A stretch of DNA of 64,000 nucleotides, from assembly GCF_042186555.1 (NCBI RefSeq), contig NC_133333.1, forward strand, positions 66,223,555 through 66,287,554. The letters are read 5' to 3'. The stretch comes from Aquarana catesbeiana. Lineage: Eukaryota; Chordata; Amphibia; Anura; Ranidae. Position numbers and translations under genes: made by a program. The notes beneath the pieces were generated by a model. That model had not been told where the DNA came from and did not search any database. It saw only the letters and a program-made list of their open reading frames with translations. This document shows positions 21,128 through 32,694 of the stretch, in pieces. Numbering within the stretch: position 1 is the stretch's first letter; every line of letters starts with the position of its first letter.

Positions 21128-21700
21128 CCTTGGCTGATTTTCAAATACTCTGCAGACTTCCCTACCTGAATTAGGGGTGGGGAGGATGCTGGAGCCTCGG
21201 GCGGGTGCCTCACCTCTGTACCTTATATGTATCCTTCACCCCATTTTTTTCCTACTCCTTTTTTACTTACTTACTTTTTTCTCTACATCTACTTTCTTAT
21301 CCCTCTTTGGCTGACCTTTAACGTTTCTCTTCACTGAAATGTATCTACGTTACATGTACTTCTCCCTTAGACGCGAGTAAGATTGTCTCAGTTAGCTACA
21401 GAGACCTCACTTCTACATGTTATCAATAACAAATGCTCTGAACATCTGACAAGAGGTTTCTGTCGCAATGGATAGCGCAGTATAGATAGAAATATTATAC
21501 CTCATACAGACACAAAGTTAACTCAGTGGAAACAACCTTAGATTTTTGATGTTTGATAAGTAATGAGACCTCTGTACGAGTTTGACACTAACAGTTTATT
21601 TTGTAAAAGATGAAAAGTACGCAGTTGCACCTGCTAAATCCGCAATGTACAGTGCATTTCTATGTTTCTTTTTTCCTTTCAATAAACTTGAAATGATAAA
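21128..21700 (+). other. LINE B 3' UTR
   Basis: These 570 bases of mostly AT-rich, T-tract-bearing sequence end AATAAACTTGAAATGATAAA and an A run before the 14-bp target duplication. No gene is seen. Confidence 0.7.
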
Positions 21701-21714
21701 AAAAGTGTTTGGGG

Positions 21715-23429
21715 ACCTGGGTCCTGCCCCAGGGGACATTGATCAATGCAAAAAAAGTTTTAAAAACGGATGTTTTTTCAGGAGCAATGATTTTAATAAT
21801 GCTTAAAGTGAAACAATAAAAGTGTAATATTCCTTTAAATTTCGTACCTGGGGGGTGTCTATAGTATGCCTGTAAAGGGGTGCATGTTTCCCGTGTTTAG
21901 AACAGTCTGACAGCAAAATGACATTTCAAAGGAAAAAAGTCATCTAAAATACTCGCGGCTAATAATGAATTGCCGGTCCGACAATACACATAAAAGTTCT
22001 TTGATAAAAACGGCATAGAAATTCCCCACAGGGGAACCCCGAACCAAAATTTAAAAAAAAATGGCGTGGGGTCCCCCTCAAAATCTATACCAGACCCTTC
22101 AGGTCTGGTATGGATTTTAAGGGGAACCCCGCGCCAAAATAAAAAAATGGCGTGGGGTCCCCCCAAAAATCCATACCAGACCCTTATCCGAGCACGCAAC
22201 CTGGCAGGCTGCAGGAAAAGAGGGGGGGACGAGAGAGCGCCCCCCCTCCTGAACCGTACCAGGCCACATGCCCTCAACATTGGGAGGGTGCTTTGGGGTA
22301 GCCCCCCAAAACACCTTGTCCCCATGTTGATGGGGACAAGAGCCTCATCCCCACAACCCTTGCCCGCTGGTTGTAGGGGCCTGCGGGCGGGGGCTTATCG
22401 GAATCTGGAAGCCCCCTTTAACAAGGGGACCCCCAGATTCCGGCTCTCCCCTCTGTGTGAAATGGTAAGGGGGTACAAAAGTACCCCTACCATTTCACAA
22501 AAAAAGTGTCAAAAATGTTAAAAATGACTAGACAGTTTTTGACAATTTTTTTCTTTAAATGCTTCTTCTATCTTCTTTCTTCTATCTGCTCCCAATGTTG
22601 AGGGCATGTGGCCTGGTACGGTTCAGGAGGGGGGCGCTCTCTTGTCCCCCCTCTTTTCCTGCGGCCTGCCAGGTTGTGTGCTCAGATAAGGGTCTGGTAT
22701 GAATTTTTGGGGGGACCCCACGCCATTTTTTTTTAAATTTTGGCGCGGGGTTCCCCTTAAAATCCATACCAGACCTGAAGGGTCTGGCATAGATTTTGAG
22801 GGGGACCCCACGCCATTTTTTTTTTCATTTTGGCCGGGGTTCCCCTTAATATCCATACCAGACCTGAAGGGCCTGGTATGGAATTTAGGGGGACCCCCAC
22901 ATAATTTTTTTTTTTTTAATTTTGGTTCGGGGTTCCCCTGTGGGGAATTTCCATGCCGTTTTTATCAATGAACTTTTATGTGTATTGTCAGACCGGCAAT
23001 TAATTAATAGCTGCGAGTAGTTTTAAATGACTTTTTTCCTTTGAAATGTCATTTTGCTGTCAGACTGTTCTAAACACGGGAAACATGCGCCCCTTTACAG
23101 GCATACTATAGACACCCCCCAGGTATGAAATTTAAAGGAATATTACACTTTTATTGTTTCACTTTAAGCCTTATTAAAATCACTGCTCCTGAAAAAACAT
23201 CAGTTTTTAAAACTTTTTTTTGCGTTGATCCATGTCCCCTGGGGCAGGACCCAGGTCCCCAAACACTTTTTATGTCAATAACTTGCATATAAGCCTTTAA
23301 AATTAGCACTTTTGATTATTCATGTTTGTGTCCCATAGACTTTAACGGTGTTCACGTGTTGGAACAAATTTTTTGCCTGTTCGCATGTTCTAGTGCGAAC
23401 CGAACAGGGGGGTGTTTGGCTCATCCCTA
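21715..23429. repeat. Inner arms of hAT-like element 1
   Basis: The stretch from 21,717 (CCTGGGTCCTGCCCC) to about 22,520 is mirrored from about 22,590 to 23,429. Shared blocks include CATACCAGACC(T/C), GGGGACCCCACGCC, TGGGGAATTTCC.TGCCGTTTTTATCAA and GACAGCAAAATGACATTTCA. The right arm lacks the counterpart of about 22,310-22,500. Open frames here are compositional. Confidence 0.75.
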
Positions 23430-24060
23430 ATGCACAGACAGTGGTCAGAATCATTGTACGGGAGATAATCCCAAGGTAGGGTTGCCCTCTGCAAATGAAG
23501 TCAGATAATGGTCCTGCCTTCATAGCCAAAGTGTGCCAAGATTTTAGTGAAAACACTGAAGATTGACTGGAAGTTTCACATCCCATACCACCCCCAGAGT
23601 TCAGGCATAGTAGAAAGAATGAATTGGACTCTTAAAGATAAAATCAGGAAGGCCACGGGGGGGAACTTTCAATGGGTGGAAAAAGGTACTGCCTGTAGTC
23701 CTTGCAGAGGTAAGAATGGCTCCCTGCAGAGCCACAGGTTTCTCTCCATTTGAAGTCTTGATGGGTAGGCCTTTCCCCACCCCATGAGCCAGACAGCCCT
23801 TAATGTTAGAAAGAGGGGATCTTGATCTCATACAGGAAGAGTATTTTAAGAAATTGATTGAAACCTAGGATAGAGTTGAAAAATATGTTGCTCTCACCTC
23901 TCCTTTTTCTTCACAGGAACCAACTCACCCGTTCCAGGGGGTAGACATCGTGGTGGTCCAGTCCTTGAATCATACCAAGAAGCAAGAGTACCCCTTTGGA
24001 CCCCCAACTACAGTGATCGCGGTGACCCAAACAGCCATATTGGTAGAGGGACAGTGAGGC
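23430..24060 (+). pseudogene. pol: Endogenous retrovirus integrase, second part
   Basis: This continues integrase after the hAT-like insertion. The second catalytic Asp is in KSDNGPAF (about 23,500-23,520) and the Glu in GIVERMN (about 23,605-23,625), giving the retroviral D,D-35-E arrangement. It is followed by the C-terminal SH3-like region (PFQGVDIVVVQSLN, GPPTTVIAV, about 23,930-24,035). Several frame changes and stops (about 23,475, 23,700, 23,790 and 24,055) show decay. Confidence 0.82.
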
Positions 24061-24091
24061 GAAGCAGGTGATATAAGTCCTCGAATAGTGA

Positions 24092-25651
24092 GTGAAGCAG
24101 GTGATCCAGTGTCTGAAAAAGATGACCTTGCTTATTTCACCACAGACTTCTGGGAAGGTCCTGGGCCTCCTGCTCATACTGACTTTGATGGTATTCCTAC
24201 CAACATGGATCATGACTCACTGTATTTATCATCCTGAAGATCTGGGGGCCCTTAAGGTCATATGTGGCCCACCTGATGACACCACTAATAACACACTTAC
24301 TAGACATAGAAGGGATGTGTATTCAGAGTCTGAGGGAACTAAAACTGATAGTCTCACAGTGAACATGTTGTTACTTAAATTTAAATATAGCTATGCTCAG
24401 AAATCAGGATATGACAAATGTTGGACATGTAGTAAACTGCATCCTAGTACAGCCTGTATTCCTCTTATGGCTGTACCCCTGAATTTCACCCCCTTTCTTA
24501 ATGGAACACCCCCCATTACTCTCACCAGAGTGCAGATGACACTAGGAAACAGTCCTGTCACCTTCTAAGCCATGGGAAGGAGTAATTTCCCTGATTGGTG
24601 TTTTAGATTGGGTAACTCATCAAAAGGTAGGGAAGCATGCAGTCACACTAGAATCGACTTCTCCATGTCCTTGGATTACTCCACAGTTTTGACAGCTCAG
24701 ATCGTGCCCTAAATCACACCATATATACCCTCATAAGTACTTTTGAACCCCATACTGAGATTGCAAAACTACTCTCACAGCTTGCCCTTGCAGGATTCTC
24801 TGAAGGTACCCAACAAGTCCTTAGCAGACAGCCACTAGCCTTGGGAAACAGCACATATATTTGTTGTAGAAGGACATGCCATCCATGGATTCCTAGTGAT
24901 CCCCAGGGATGGTGTTACTTAGCCTCATTAGTCCCGATAATGGGAATTCTCTGAGACATTGAGGGAAGTTCACTTGTTCAAGGCTGGTGTTCATCCCAGA
25001 AACCCCCTCGAACACCGTTATGCCAGGTCACTATTTTTGGAAAAGAACATGGCCTGGGCATGGTTCCCCTAGGGAACCGGATGGGGTATTGACATGATGA
25101 AAAGGCTAAATAATTATTCTGGGATTTTGGATGAGATACTAGATAAGAATTCTGTTGACAACACCAGCCCTAACTTAGAAACTAGAGCAATAAGAAAGCA
25201 GGTAGAACTTCATGGCTTTGCCGTCGAAAGCATGAGCGCAGCACTTACAGGGTTATACGAGGTAACAAAGGATTATGAGTGTTGCACCTGGATACACAAT
25301 ACCAGTATGGAGGTGCCAGATTATTTTGACATAAATGCTCAGCACAGGAAGGAGGTTGAAAAATTACAGGTTGAAGCAAGGGACCTTGCTAAGACTTGGA
25401 ACCCCCTTGGTAACGTGGGAGGGTTTGGTTTCGGTGGAGTTTTTTCCTGGATCAAGGATATTACTGTGTTTGTTGCGAAGATTTTGCTTATGGAATTACT
25501 TCTGTATGCCTGCTTCAAGTTTATTATGTGCATGATTTCCAGAGGTACTCGACCTCCAGACCCAGCTGTGGCTAATAAGATGTACCTCAACTCTTATTAT
25601 GGACACCAAGATGAGTATGTCACAATGAGAAGAAGTAAGTCACCTTCATGA
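24092..25651 (+). pseudogene. env: Endogenous retrovirus envelope gene, decayed
   Basis: The surface-subunit start has a hydrophobic signal-like segment (GLLLILTLMVFLP, about 24,160-24,205) and a CWTC pair at 24,422. The region 24,570-25,090 is broken by stops. From 25,094 a 185-codon frame encodes the transmembrane subunit: a heptad-rich stretch, an ECC motif (25,280-25,288), and a membrane span (FVAKILLMELLLYACF, about 25,470-25,530) followed by a short cytoplasmic tail. Retroviral Env normally mediates membrane fusion. This copy cannot be expressed whole. The overall style is gamma/epsilon-like, which is inference. Confidence 0.8.
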
Positions 25652-25906
25652 CTTAAAGAGGGGATTGTAGTAATATGGCTGAACAAAAGTGACTCCATCT
25701 TGGTGGCTATAAGTTTATACACCATGAGACTTGACCCAGCTGTGGCTAATAAGATGTACCTCAACTCTTATTATGGACACCAAGATGAGTATGTCACAAT
25801 GAGAAGAAGTAAGTCACCTTCATGACTTAAAGAGGGGATTGTAGTAATATGGCTGAACAAAAGTGACTCCATCTTGGTGGCTATAAGTTTATACACCATG
25901 AGACTT
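25559..25906 (+). repeat. 174-bp tandem duplication at env end / LTR start
   Basis: The bases 25,559-25,732 recur at once as 25,733-25,906, nearly identical. The unit holds the last env codons, the polypurine tract AAAGAGGGGA and the start of the LTR (TGTAGTAATATGG). It arose after or during integration and is not a normal retroviral feature. Confidence 0.9.
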
Positions 25907-26464
25907 GAGTTATTAGCTTATTCTATCATTCCAGCTTGTAACTGCATTTTGCAAGAACACATAACAAAATATGTTTGCTCAAGCATTCATACTCTAAATA
26001 TAAATTGTGGTTTGGCCTATCTGTTTTTTTGTTCCTTGTTTTATGGGACAGGAACATGACTTATGATTTATAACCAGATGGCCTGATTCACTTTGGTAAC
26101 CTTATGTTGAATGTGTTTTAGGGTTCATAGACTTGTATAACCATATATTGCTGACTTGTTTAATTATATACATGATATGTAATATATACATGATATTCCA
26201 ATATATTCCTTTACTAACCACGCTCCCCTATTGTGATTGGTAAGTTGAATCAAATATAAGCTGTAATTACTCCATTCCTTCATCACCTCCTGTCTCCATT
26301 ACTCCATTCCCTCCTGTCTCCATCCCTCCATCACCTCCTGTCTCCATCACTCCGTTCCTCCATCACCTCCTGTCTACATCCCCTGCTGTCTCCATCACTC
26401 CATTACCTCTTTTCTCCATTACTCCATCACCTCCTGTCTAGATTACTCCATTCCTCCATCGCCA
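25666..26464 (+). mobile_element. Endogenous retrovirus 3' LTR, left portion
   Basis: It begins TGTAGTAATATGG after the polypurine tract and has the AAAAGTGACTCCATCTTG stretch common in vertebrate retroviral LTRs. A TATA-like AAATATAAGC lies at about 26,251. It runs into a CT-rich minisatellite, where CR1 has inserted. The right portion probably resumes at about 41,165 and may include the AATAAA at 41,423; the LTR end is not resolved. Confidence 0.6.
26268..26464 (+). repeat. CTCCATCACCTCCTGTCTCCAT minisatellite, left half
   Basis: Imperfect copies of a roughly 20-25 base unit, variations on CTCCATCACCTCCTGTCTC, repeat about eight times. The same repeat resumes at 41,166 on the far side of CR1. 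Confidence 0.8.
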
Positions 26465-26544
26465 TCACCAAGTCCATAAAGTCCAACCTATGTGTGTAAT
26501 TTTATGTCAATATTACAGTGAATATCCATGTATGTTGTAGTCGT

Positions 26545-29110
26545 TCAGGTGCTTATGTAATAGTTTTTAATATTATTGATGCTCCCTGCTGAAACCACTG
26601 CCTGTGGAAGGGAATTCCACATCCTTACCACTCTTACAGCAAAGAACCCTCTATGCAGTTTAAGGTTAAACCGTTTTTCTTCAAATTTTAGTGAATGGCC
26701 ATGTGTCTTATTAAATTCCCTTATGCAGAAATGTGTTATCCCTATTGTGGGGTCACCAGTATGGTACTTGTACATTGAAATCTTATCCCCTCTCAAGCGT
26801 CTCTTCTCCAGAGAGAACAAGTTCAATGCTCGTAACTTTTCCTCATAATTAATGTCCTCCAGTCCCTTTATTAGTTTTGTTGCCTTTCTCTGGACTCTCT
26901 CCAGTTCCAGCACATCCTTACTGAGTAATGGTGCCCAGAACTGGACCGTATACTCCTGGTGCGGTCGGACCAGAGTCTCGTAGAGTGGGAGAATTATTGT
27001 TTTATCTCTAGAGTTAATACCCTTTTGAATGCTTGTCAATATTCTGTTTTGCTTGCAGCAGCTTGGCATTGCATGCCATTGCTGAGCCTGCCATCTACTA
27101 GGACCCCCAAGTTCCTTTCCATTCTAGATTCCCCCAATGGTTCTCCCCCAGTGAGTAGATTGCATTCATATTTTTGCCACCCAACTGCATTATTTTACAT
27201 TTTTCCACATTAAACCTCATTTGCCATGTAGTTGCCCACCCCATTAATTTGTTCAGATCTTCTTGCAAGGTTTCCACATCCTGCAGGGAAGTTATTGCCC
27301 TGCTTAGCTTGGTATTGTCCGCAAATACGATGAACTGTTTATCCCATTCTCCAGGTCCTTATGAATAAATTAAATAGGATTGGTCCCAGGACAGAACCTT
27401 TCCACCCCAGCCCATTCCGAGTACTCCCCTACCCTCTGAACTCACCCCTGTAGCCAGTTTTCAATCCATGTACTCACCCTATGGTCCATGCCAACGGTCC
27501 TTACTTTGTACAGTAAACATTTATGGGGAACTGTATCAAATGCTTTTGCAAAATCCAAATACACATGTCTATGGGCCTTCGTTTATCTAGATGACAGCTC
27601 ACCTCCTCATAGAAGGTTAATAGATTGGTTTGGCAAGAACAATTCTTCATGAATCCATGCTGATTACTGCTAATGATACCGTTGTCATTACTAAAATCTT
27701 GTATATAGTCCCTTATTATCCCCTCCAAGAGCTTGCATGTAATTGATGTTAGGCTAATCGGTCTGTAATTCCCAGGGATGTATCTTGGCCCTTTTTTTAA
27801 ACATTGGTGCTGCATTGGCTTTTCTCCAATCAGCTGGTACCATTCCAGTCAGCAGACTGTTCGTAAAAATTAGGAACAATGGTCTGGCAATTACTTGACT
27901 GAGTTCCCTAAGGACTCTCAGGTGCAAGCCATCTGGTCCCGGTGACTTTTTAATGTTACGTTTTTCAAGTCTATTTCTAATTCTGTCCTCTGTTAGCCAT
28001 GAGGGTGCTTCCTGTGATGTGTCATGAGGATAAACATTGCAGTTTTGGTTACTGAAGCCCCCCGATTCCCTTGTGAAGACTGAGGAGAAGAATAAATTCA
28101 ATACCTTCGCCATTTCTCCATCCGTAGTAACCATATACCCTTCATCTTTCTTTATGGGACCAATATGATCTTACTCTCCTCCGCTATGTGCGTTTCATGT
28201 TCTATCTTAGCCGCCCTGATTGCACCCTTACATTTCTGTGGCATTCTTTGTAAAGTTAGAATGCTGATGATGATCCCTCAGCCTTGTATTTTTTGAAGGC
28301 CTTCTCCTTTGCTTTTATATGCATTTTTACATTGGAGTTAAGCCATCCAGGACTATTATTAGCTCTTTTAAATTTATTTCCTATTGGGATGCACTGGCTA
28401 ATGCCCTTATTTATTATGCTCTTAAAGCATACCTATTTCTCCTCCGTGTTCTTTGTTCCTAAGATTTTATCCCAATTAGTATCTTCTAGCAAGGCTTGTA
28501 GTTTAGGGAAGTTGGCTCTTTTGAAATTCAGTGTCTTTTTTATCCCCTTATGTTTCCTATTAGTGTGATGTATACTGAAACGAATTGACCTGTGATCGCC
28601 GTTTCCTAAATGACCCCTTATTTCCACATCCGTGATCAGGTCTGTATTGTTGGTAATCAGAAGGTCTAGTAAAGCTTTGTTTCTAGTTGGTGCATTTACC
28701 ATCTGACCCATGAAATTGTCCTGCAAGACATTTTGGAACTGGCAAGCCTTAGATGAATGCGCGGTTCCTTCCACGCAGTCTATGTCTGGATAATTAAAAA
28801 ATCCCCCATTATGATGACACTTCCCATCCTTGCTGCTAATCCAAATTGTGGAAGGAGGTCCGCCTCCGCCTACTCCCTCTGGTTAGGTGGCCTATAGCAT
28901 ACTTCCAGTAATACTTTCCCCTTAGTTTCATCCCTTTGCAGCTCTACCCATATGGATTCCACCTCTTCCCTTGCTCCCTTAGTGATATCATCTCTCACAT
29001 TCACTTGTACATTTTTGATATACAGACATACCCCTCCCCCTTTTTTACCCTCTCTATCCCTGCAATATAGGGAATACCCTTGAATGGTTGCCAGCCAATC
29101 ATGAGAGCTG
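26545..29110 (-). pseudogene. CR1 ORF2: endonuclease rest, reverse transcriptase, C-terminus
   Basis: Endonuclease blocks are GYSLYCRDREGKKGGGVCLY and VCYRPPNQ (about 29,080-28,880), MGDF (about 28,820) and LGNGDHRSI (about 28,590). Reverse-transcriptase blocks are SPGPDGLHLRVL (about 27,935), YRPISLTSITCKLLE (27,770) and NQHGF, with FADN where FADD is expected (27,317-27,331). The C-terminal block LVRPHQEYTVQFWAPLLSKD and SLEKRRLRGD runs from 27,069 to 26,545. Multiple stops and frameshifts make it a clear pseudogene. CR1 elements reverse-transcribe their RNA at nicked DNA. Confidence 0.88.
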
Positions 29111-29114
29111 TTAA

Positions 29115-29700
29115 CCACTTGAGGCCCGGCCCATAGCTGAATGACAGCTACAGCGCGGACCTCAATTTCTAGGAGGCTGTCATAGGACATCCTCCCCTTT
29201 CCTCGCTCCACGTGCACACTCACGAGCGTGCATCAGGGAAATTCTGTGCTGGCCATGTCCCTTGGACACAGCCAGTCACAGATTGCTATAAATGGGCAAT
29301 CACAGCGGCCGTTTACAGTGCGATGGGTGTGGCCAATGAGAGATGATCTCAAATGCCGCCTATTCAAAGAGATTTGGGTGGGAGAAGCCTCTACCCCTGT
29401 CCCTATTCTGTCTTCAGGAGGCCCTACTTCTGCCTGCTGCCTGTAGGACTTACTGCCATTATGTCTCTGCCTGTCGCACTGACCACACAACATGTTCCTG
29501 CCTACTACCAGGACCAATATTTTTGGCACTGTTGACAATATCTCTGCCTGCACTGACCCTGGACTTTATATGGACAGTATACCTGCCTGCTGCCTAGACA
29601 ATTGTTTTCGCCGTTGCTGACCAAGTCCCTGCCTGCTGCCTGGATCAGTGCTATCCTCCTGTGTACAACTGCGCTACTACAACCACAGGTATTTTTTTGT
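29115..29700. other. Left end of the TTAA element
   Basis: This is non-coding, with a loosely repeated CTGCCTGCTGCCTG motif at 29,430-29,650. No protein similarity is seen in either strand. Confidence 0.5.
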
Positions 29701-29903
29701 TTACGCTTTGCTCAGCATAATGTATTCTGGGGTGTAATTCTCGGTATGTGCATGCTATGTGTCCCTGGAACACCTGATGGTGTTCCTTGCATGTTGGATC
29801 TCTGTATGTGGCCAGGCTGTGTAGAAGTCTCACACATGTGGTATCGCCATACTCAGGAGAGGTAGCAGAATGTATTCTGGGGTGTCATTTTTGCTATCTA
29901 AAT

Positions 29904-30533
29904 GGAAAAAACAAAAACTGCGCTATATAGTGAAATGTAAAAAACAGTATATGCAATAAACACACACATGTATATTAATGATATCAAAACAGTATTACAA
30001 AAATAGTAGCAAAGTTCATTAGTGTAGAAGAAACAGGAGAAGTCCCCTAGCAGTTCTCTGTGAGATTCCAGTGAAGAATGGAAGAAGAGCACACCATACA
30101 CAGTGAACCTCCACCACCAAGTATATGCGCTTACCAGATGGGAGGCATAGATGAGCACATCTCAGAACAACATCCAGGTAGGGCTGCCAGACAATGGAGA
30201 CATTCCTCTGGATACCACTATGGATAATGAGCATGAAGCTAGATCCCGGTATACCATCTAAGAACTCCCTCCGTGTGACATGGCTCCGACCAACCAACAA
30301 CCCGAGTTATTTATTATACACGGTCTGATTTCAGTTTCCTCACTGCAGCTACACAGACCTGGTCATCCCTGCTGTTGGAGGTCTGCTCATGGTAACCCTT
30401 ACATCAGGATAACTTGCTTGTTTAAAAAACAATGTGAAACCAGTGATGTGGTGTCTGTCTCATGGTGAATCTACATGGTAAATACTGTTTTTTACATTTC
30501 ACTATATAGCGCAGTTTTTTTTTTGTTTTTTCC
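29904..30533. mobile_element. Short inverted-repeat (MITE-like) insertion
   Basis: The ends are about 45-base inverted repeats containing CTGCGCTATATAGTGAAATG next to poly(A)/poly(T) runs (29,906-29,955 and 30,482-30,533). The inside is non-coding. The target duplication is not clear: CTAAATG occurs at the left edge and again at 30,608 beyond an extra 70 bases, so the right boundary may be further out. Confidence 0.55.
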
Positions 30534-31364
30534 TGTTTGTTGTGATTATTTCACAGTAGAACTGCTGATTTTTTGGGGGTTTCCTATGTTAGCCTGGTGA
30601 TTTTTTGCTAAATGCTATGTGTTGGAAATATCTTATAAACGGACAACTTTGTGAAAAAAAAAATGCGTTTTAATTTCTTTTCCACATTTTCCAAAAAACT
30701 TCTGGAAAAAAATTAACCATTCAAAAGATTCATTATGCTTCATAGATTATACCTTGGGTTGTTAGCTTTCCAAAATGGTGTCATTTTGTGGGTGTTTCCA
30801 TTGTCCTGGTGCTCCAGGGCCTTCAAAAGTGTAATAGGTGGTTGAGAAATGAGATGTGTAATTTTTGCTCCTAGAACACCTGATGGTGCTACCCGCATGT
30901 TGGGCCTCTGTATGTGGCCAGGCAGTGAAAAAGTCCCACACGTGTGGTATCGTAATACTTGTAATGCTTCAGGCAGTGAACTATGTTGGATTGTGTGGAT
31001 CACAGCTTCGGAAGTCTATGAATACTATATTCTTAACAGTTAACTTTAACCTTAACAGCTATCAGGTAGGAAGACTCAGATAAGTTTGGAAATACAATCG
31101 GTTTTATTTAGAGTGGTAATACACAGCGACGACAGGGAGCTTCAGAGGCAACTTAAGCTTAGTAGCGCTACACAGGGATAAAGTTTATAGGAAACGTAAA
31201 GATACTTGCAGTGAGTAGACTCCTGGAGATGGGGTCACCCAGTGGCTTCTTGAGAGATGTACTGGTCTCCTATGTGGAAAGGAACAGGTAAGGTTTTCTT
31301 CGGGCAAAGTAAGTAGACTGTGGGTAGGGCAGAGGAGAGTCTCTGACTACTAGAGAGAAAGGAA

Positions 31365-31573
31365 GGGGCTCTGTCCGGCCCAACAAGTGGAAGTTGGTGG
31401 GGCTCTGTCCGGTCCAAAAGTGAGAGGATAGTCGGGGCTCTGACCAGCCCAAAAGAGAGATAGTAGTCGGGGATCTGACCAGCCCAAAAGAGAGGTGATA
31501 GTCGGGGCTCTGACCGGCCCAAAAGAGAGATAATCGTCGGGGCTTTGACCGGCCCAATAGAGAGAGATGACGG
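31365..31573. repeat. 35-bp minisatellite in the solo LTR, six units
   Basis: Six head-to-tail units vary on GGGGCTCTGACCGGCCCAAA plus AGAGAGATA.T.GTC, mostly 35 bases each. Apparent open frames on the - strand (repeats of GPDRAP/WAGQSPD) come from the periodicity. Confidence 0.9.
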
Positions 31574-31752
31574 CAGTCTTCTGTTGGAGATCTTTACCTG
31601 GCATCAGGTTCTTAGCACGAACATCAAGCAAATGGCGTCGGCTGTTTAAGTAGGGACAAGAGGAGGAGGCGGGTGATGTCGTTGTGACGTCATCAATCTG
31701 CGACAGAGTTTGTGGAGATATCAGAGCTCCCAGTGGAAAGATAAGAATATCG

Positions 31753-31801
31753 CAGGAGAAATGTCGGAGCCTCCAGTGGAGGGATAAAGACATTACAGGA
31801 G
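31753..31801. repeat. 43-bp minisatellite unit at the insertion site
   Basis: One unit (AGGAGAAATGTCGGAGCCTC and following) lies left of the nested LTR retrotransposon and three more at 35,563-35,691. The retrotransposon therefore inserted between units of this array. Confidence 0.85.
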
Positions 31802-32583
31802 TGTAACGAGCCCCTGCTCACTCGGTTCCACTCTCCCGACACTCCTCTGTGGCTATAGAATCCGATTGCAGATCGCAACATCTGATGGTTCGGTCATCCG
31901 ATGCTCCGGGACTAGAACTATAGCTATGTGCCGTTCTAATCCAGTCGTGTAGCTCAGAACAAACACCAGGCAGGCTGTATGTAGGTTCAACCAGGAATCT
32001 CACTTTATTGACAGGAATACAGTCTCTTTTATACAATAAAAGAGGAGGTGCAGACCTCCTGCTCATATTACTCTAACAATACAGCTGTAACCTAATTAAC
32101 ATGAGCTAATTAACTAATCCCTTTAGACAGCCTAGATGACTCAGACATGACCTTTAGGCCAGACTCGCCGTCTTGTAGCTCAGAAAACCCAATCAACATT
32201 ATCACAATAGCAGAGTTAATTAACACAAACAACAATGGGGATCTAATGACTCTTAGATCCCATACTAGAGATTTATTTACAATACACATTCTAGCAGGCA
32301 ACAGACAGACAGGTGGCTGGAATTGACATCAGCATCTCCTAACAGTATCTGTCCCAGCATTATGAATCAGCCACTATTCCTAATATGGCAAATCCAGGGT
32401 CCCCAGAGTCTGTGTGTCCTGAGGGACCAGGACCCGAATCCACAGTAGTACCACCTCAAGGGTCCCCAGGCATACAGCTCACAAAGAGCATTGTTCCCCC
32501 AAATGCCAGGGCCCACAATCGATCGGCAAGAGGCTAGCATACAGTCCCCTCCAAAAGTCTCTCTCCCGGCTAGGTCTGTCACA
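31802..32583 (-). repeat. 3' LTR of the non-autonomous element
   Basis: This matches 34,770-35,562 apart from a few substitutions and a 9-base duplication (CCTAATTAA) present only in the other copy. On the - strand TTTTATTGTATAAAAG near 32,030-32,045 holds a TATA-like box. Confidence 0.9.
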
Positions 32584-32694
32584 TTTCTCCCCTTTTGGCA
32601 GGAGACTAACACAGGAGGAGACCCCAGACGGGTTGACTCCGAAGTTAGTCAGTAGTTCCAGTCCTCTAATGCCTATACCCACACAGTACCCCAA

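Larger units (their letters stand above)
686..21700 (+). mobile_element. LINE B, L1/Tx1-type retrotransposon, near full length
   Basis: LINE B lies between copies of a 14-bp duplication AAAAGTGTTTGGGG (672-685 and 21,701-21,714). Its own sequence is 686-771 (leader starting GAGGGGTGTGGCTTGG), 7,896-13,345 and 20,492-21,700. The rest is LINE A and a Harbinger transposon inserted into it. ORF1 starts at 7,911, ORF2 near 10,203, and the 3' end shows AATAAA (21,681) and a short A tail. The short 5' leader and the two-ORF plan with an APE-type endonuclease fit the L1/Tx1 group. ORF1 and ORF2 both carry lesions. Confidence 0.88.
484..23429. mobile_element. hAT-like foldback element 1 (hosts LINE B)
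   Basis: The ends read TAAGGATGAGC at the left and GCTCATCCCTA at the right, an inverted pair. They are flanked by an exact 8-bp target duplication ATGCACAG (476-483 and 23,430-23,437). An 8-bp duplication with this kind of terminus is typical of the hAT superfamily. The element's own DNA is 484-685 plus 21,715-23,429; the remainder is LINE B and its nested insertions. The inner part holds long inverted arms (about 22,030-22,300 against 22,590-22,960) rich in homopolymers and C/G runs. It encodes no transposase, so it is non-autonomous. Element 2 (36,892-39,757) is the same family and is less damaged. Confidence 0.85.

Noticed and set aside
22066..22971. Several 60-150 codon frames in the hAT-like arms (also at 37,380-39,357)
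   Set aside because: The same peptides appear mirrored on both strands of a palindrome and contain poly-Phe/Lys from homopolymers; no transposase motif.
30019..30300. 93-codon - strand frame inside the MITE-like insertion
   Set aside because: No similarity, lies in a short non-autonomous inverted-repeat element, likely chance.
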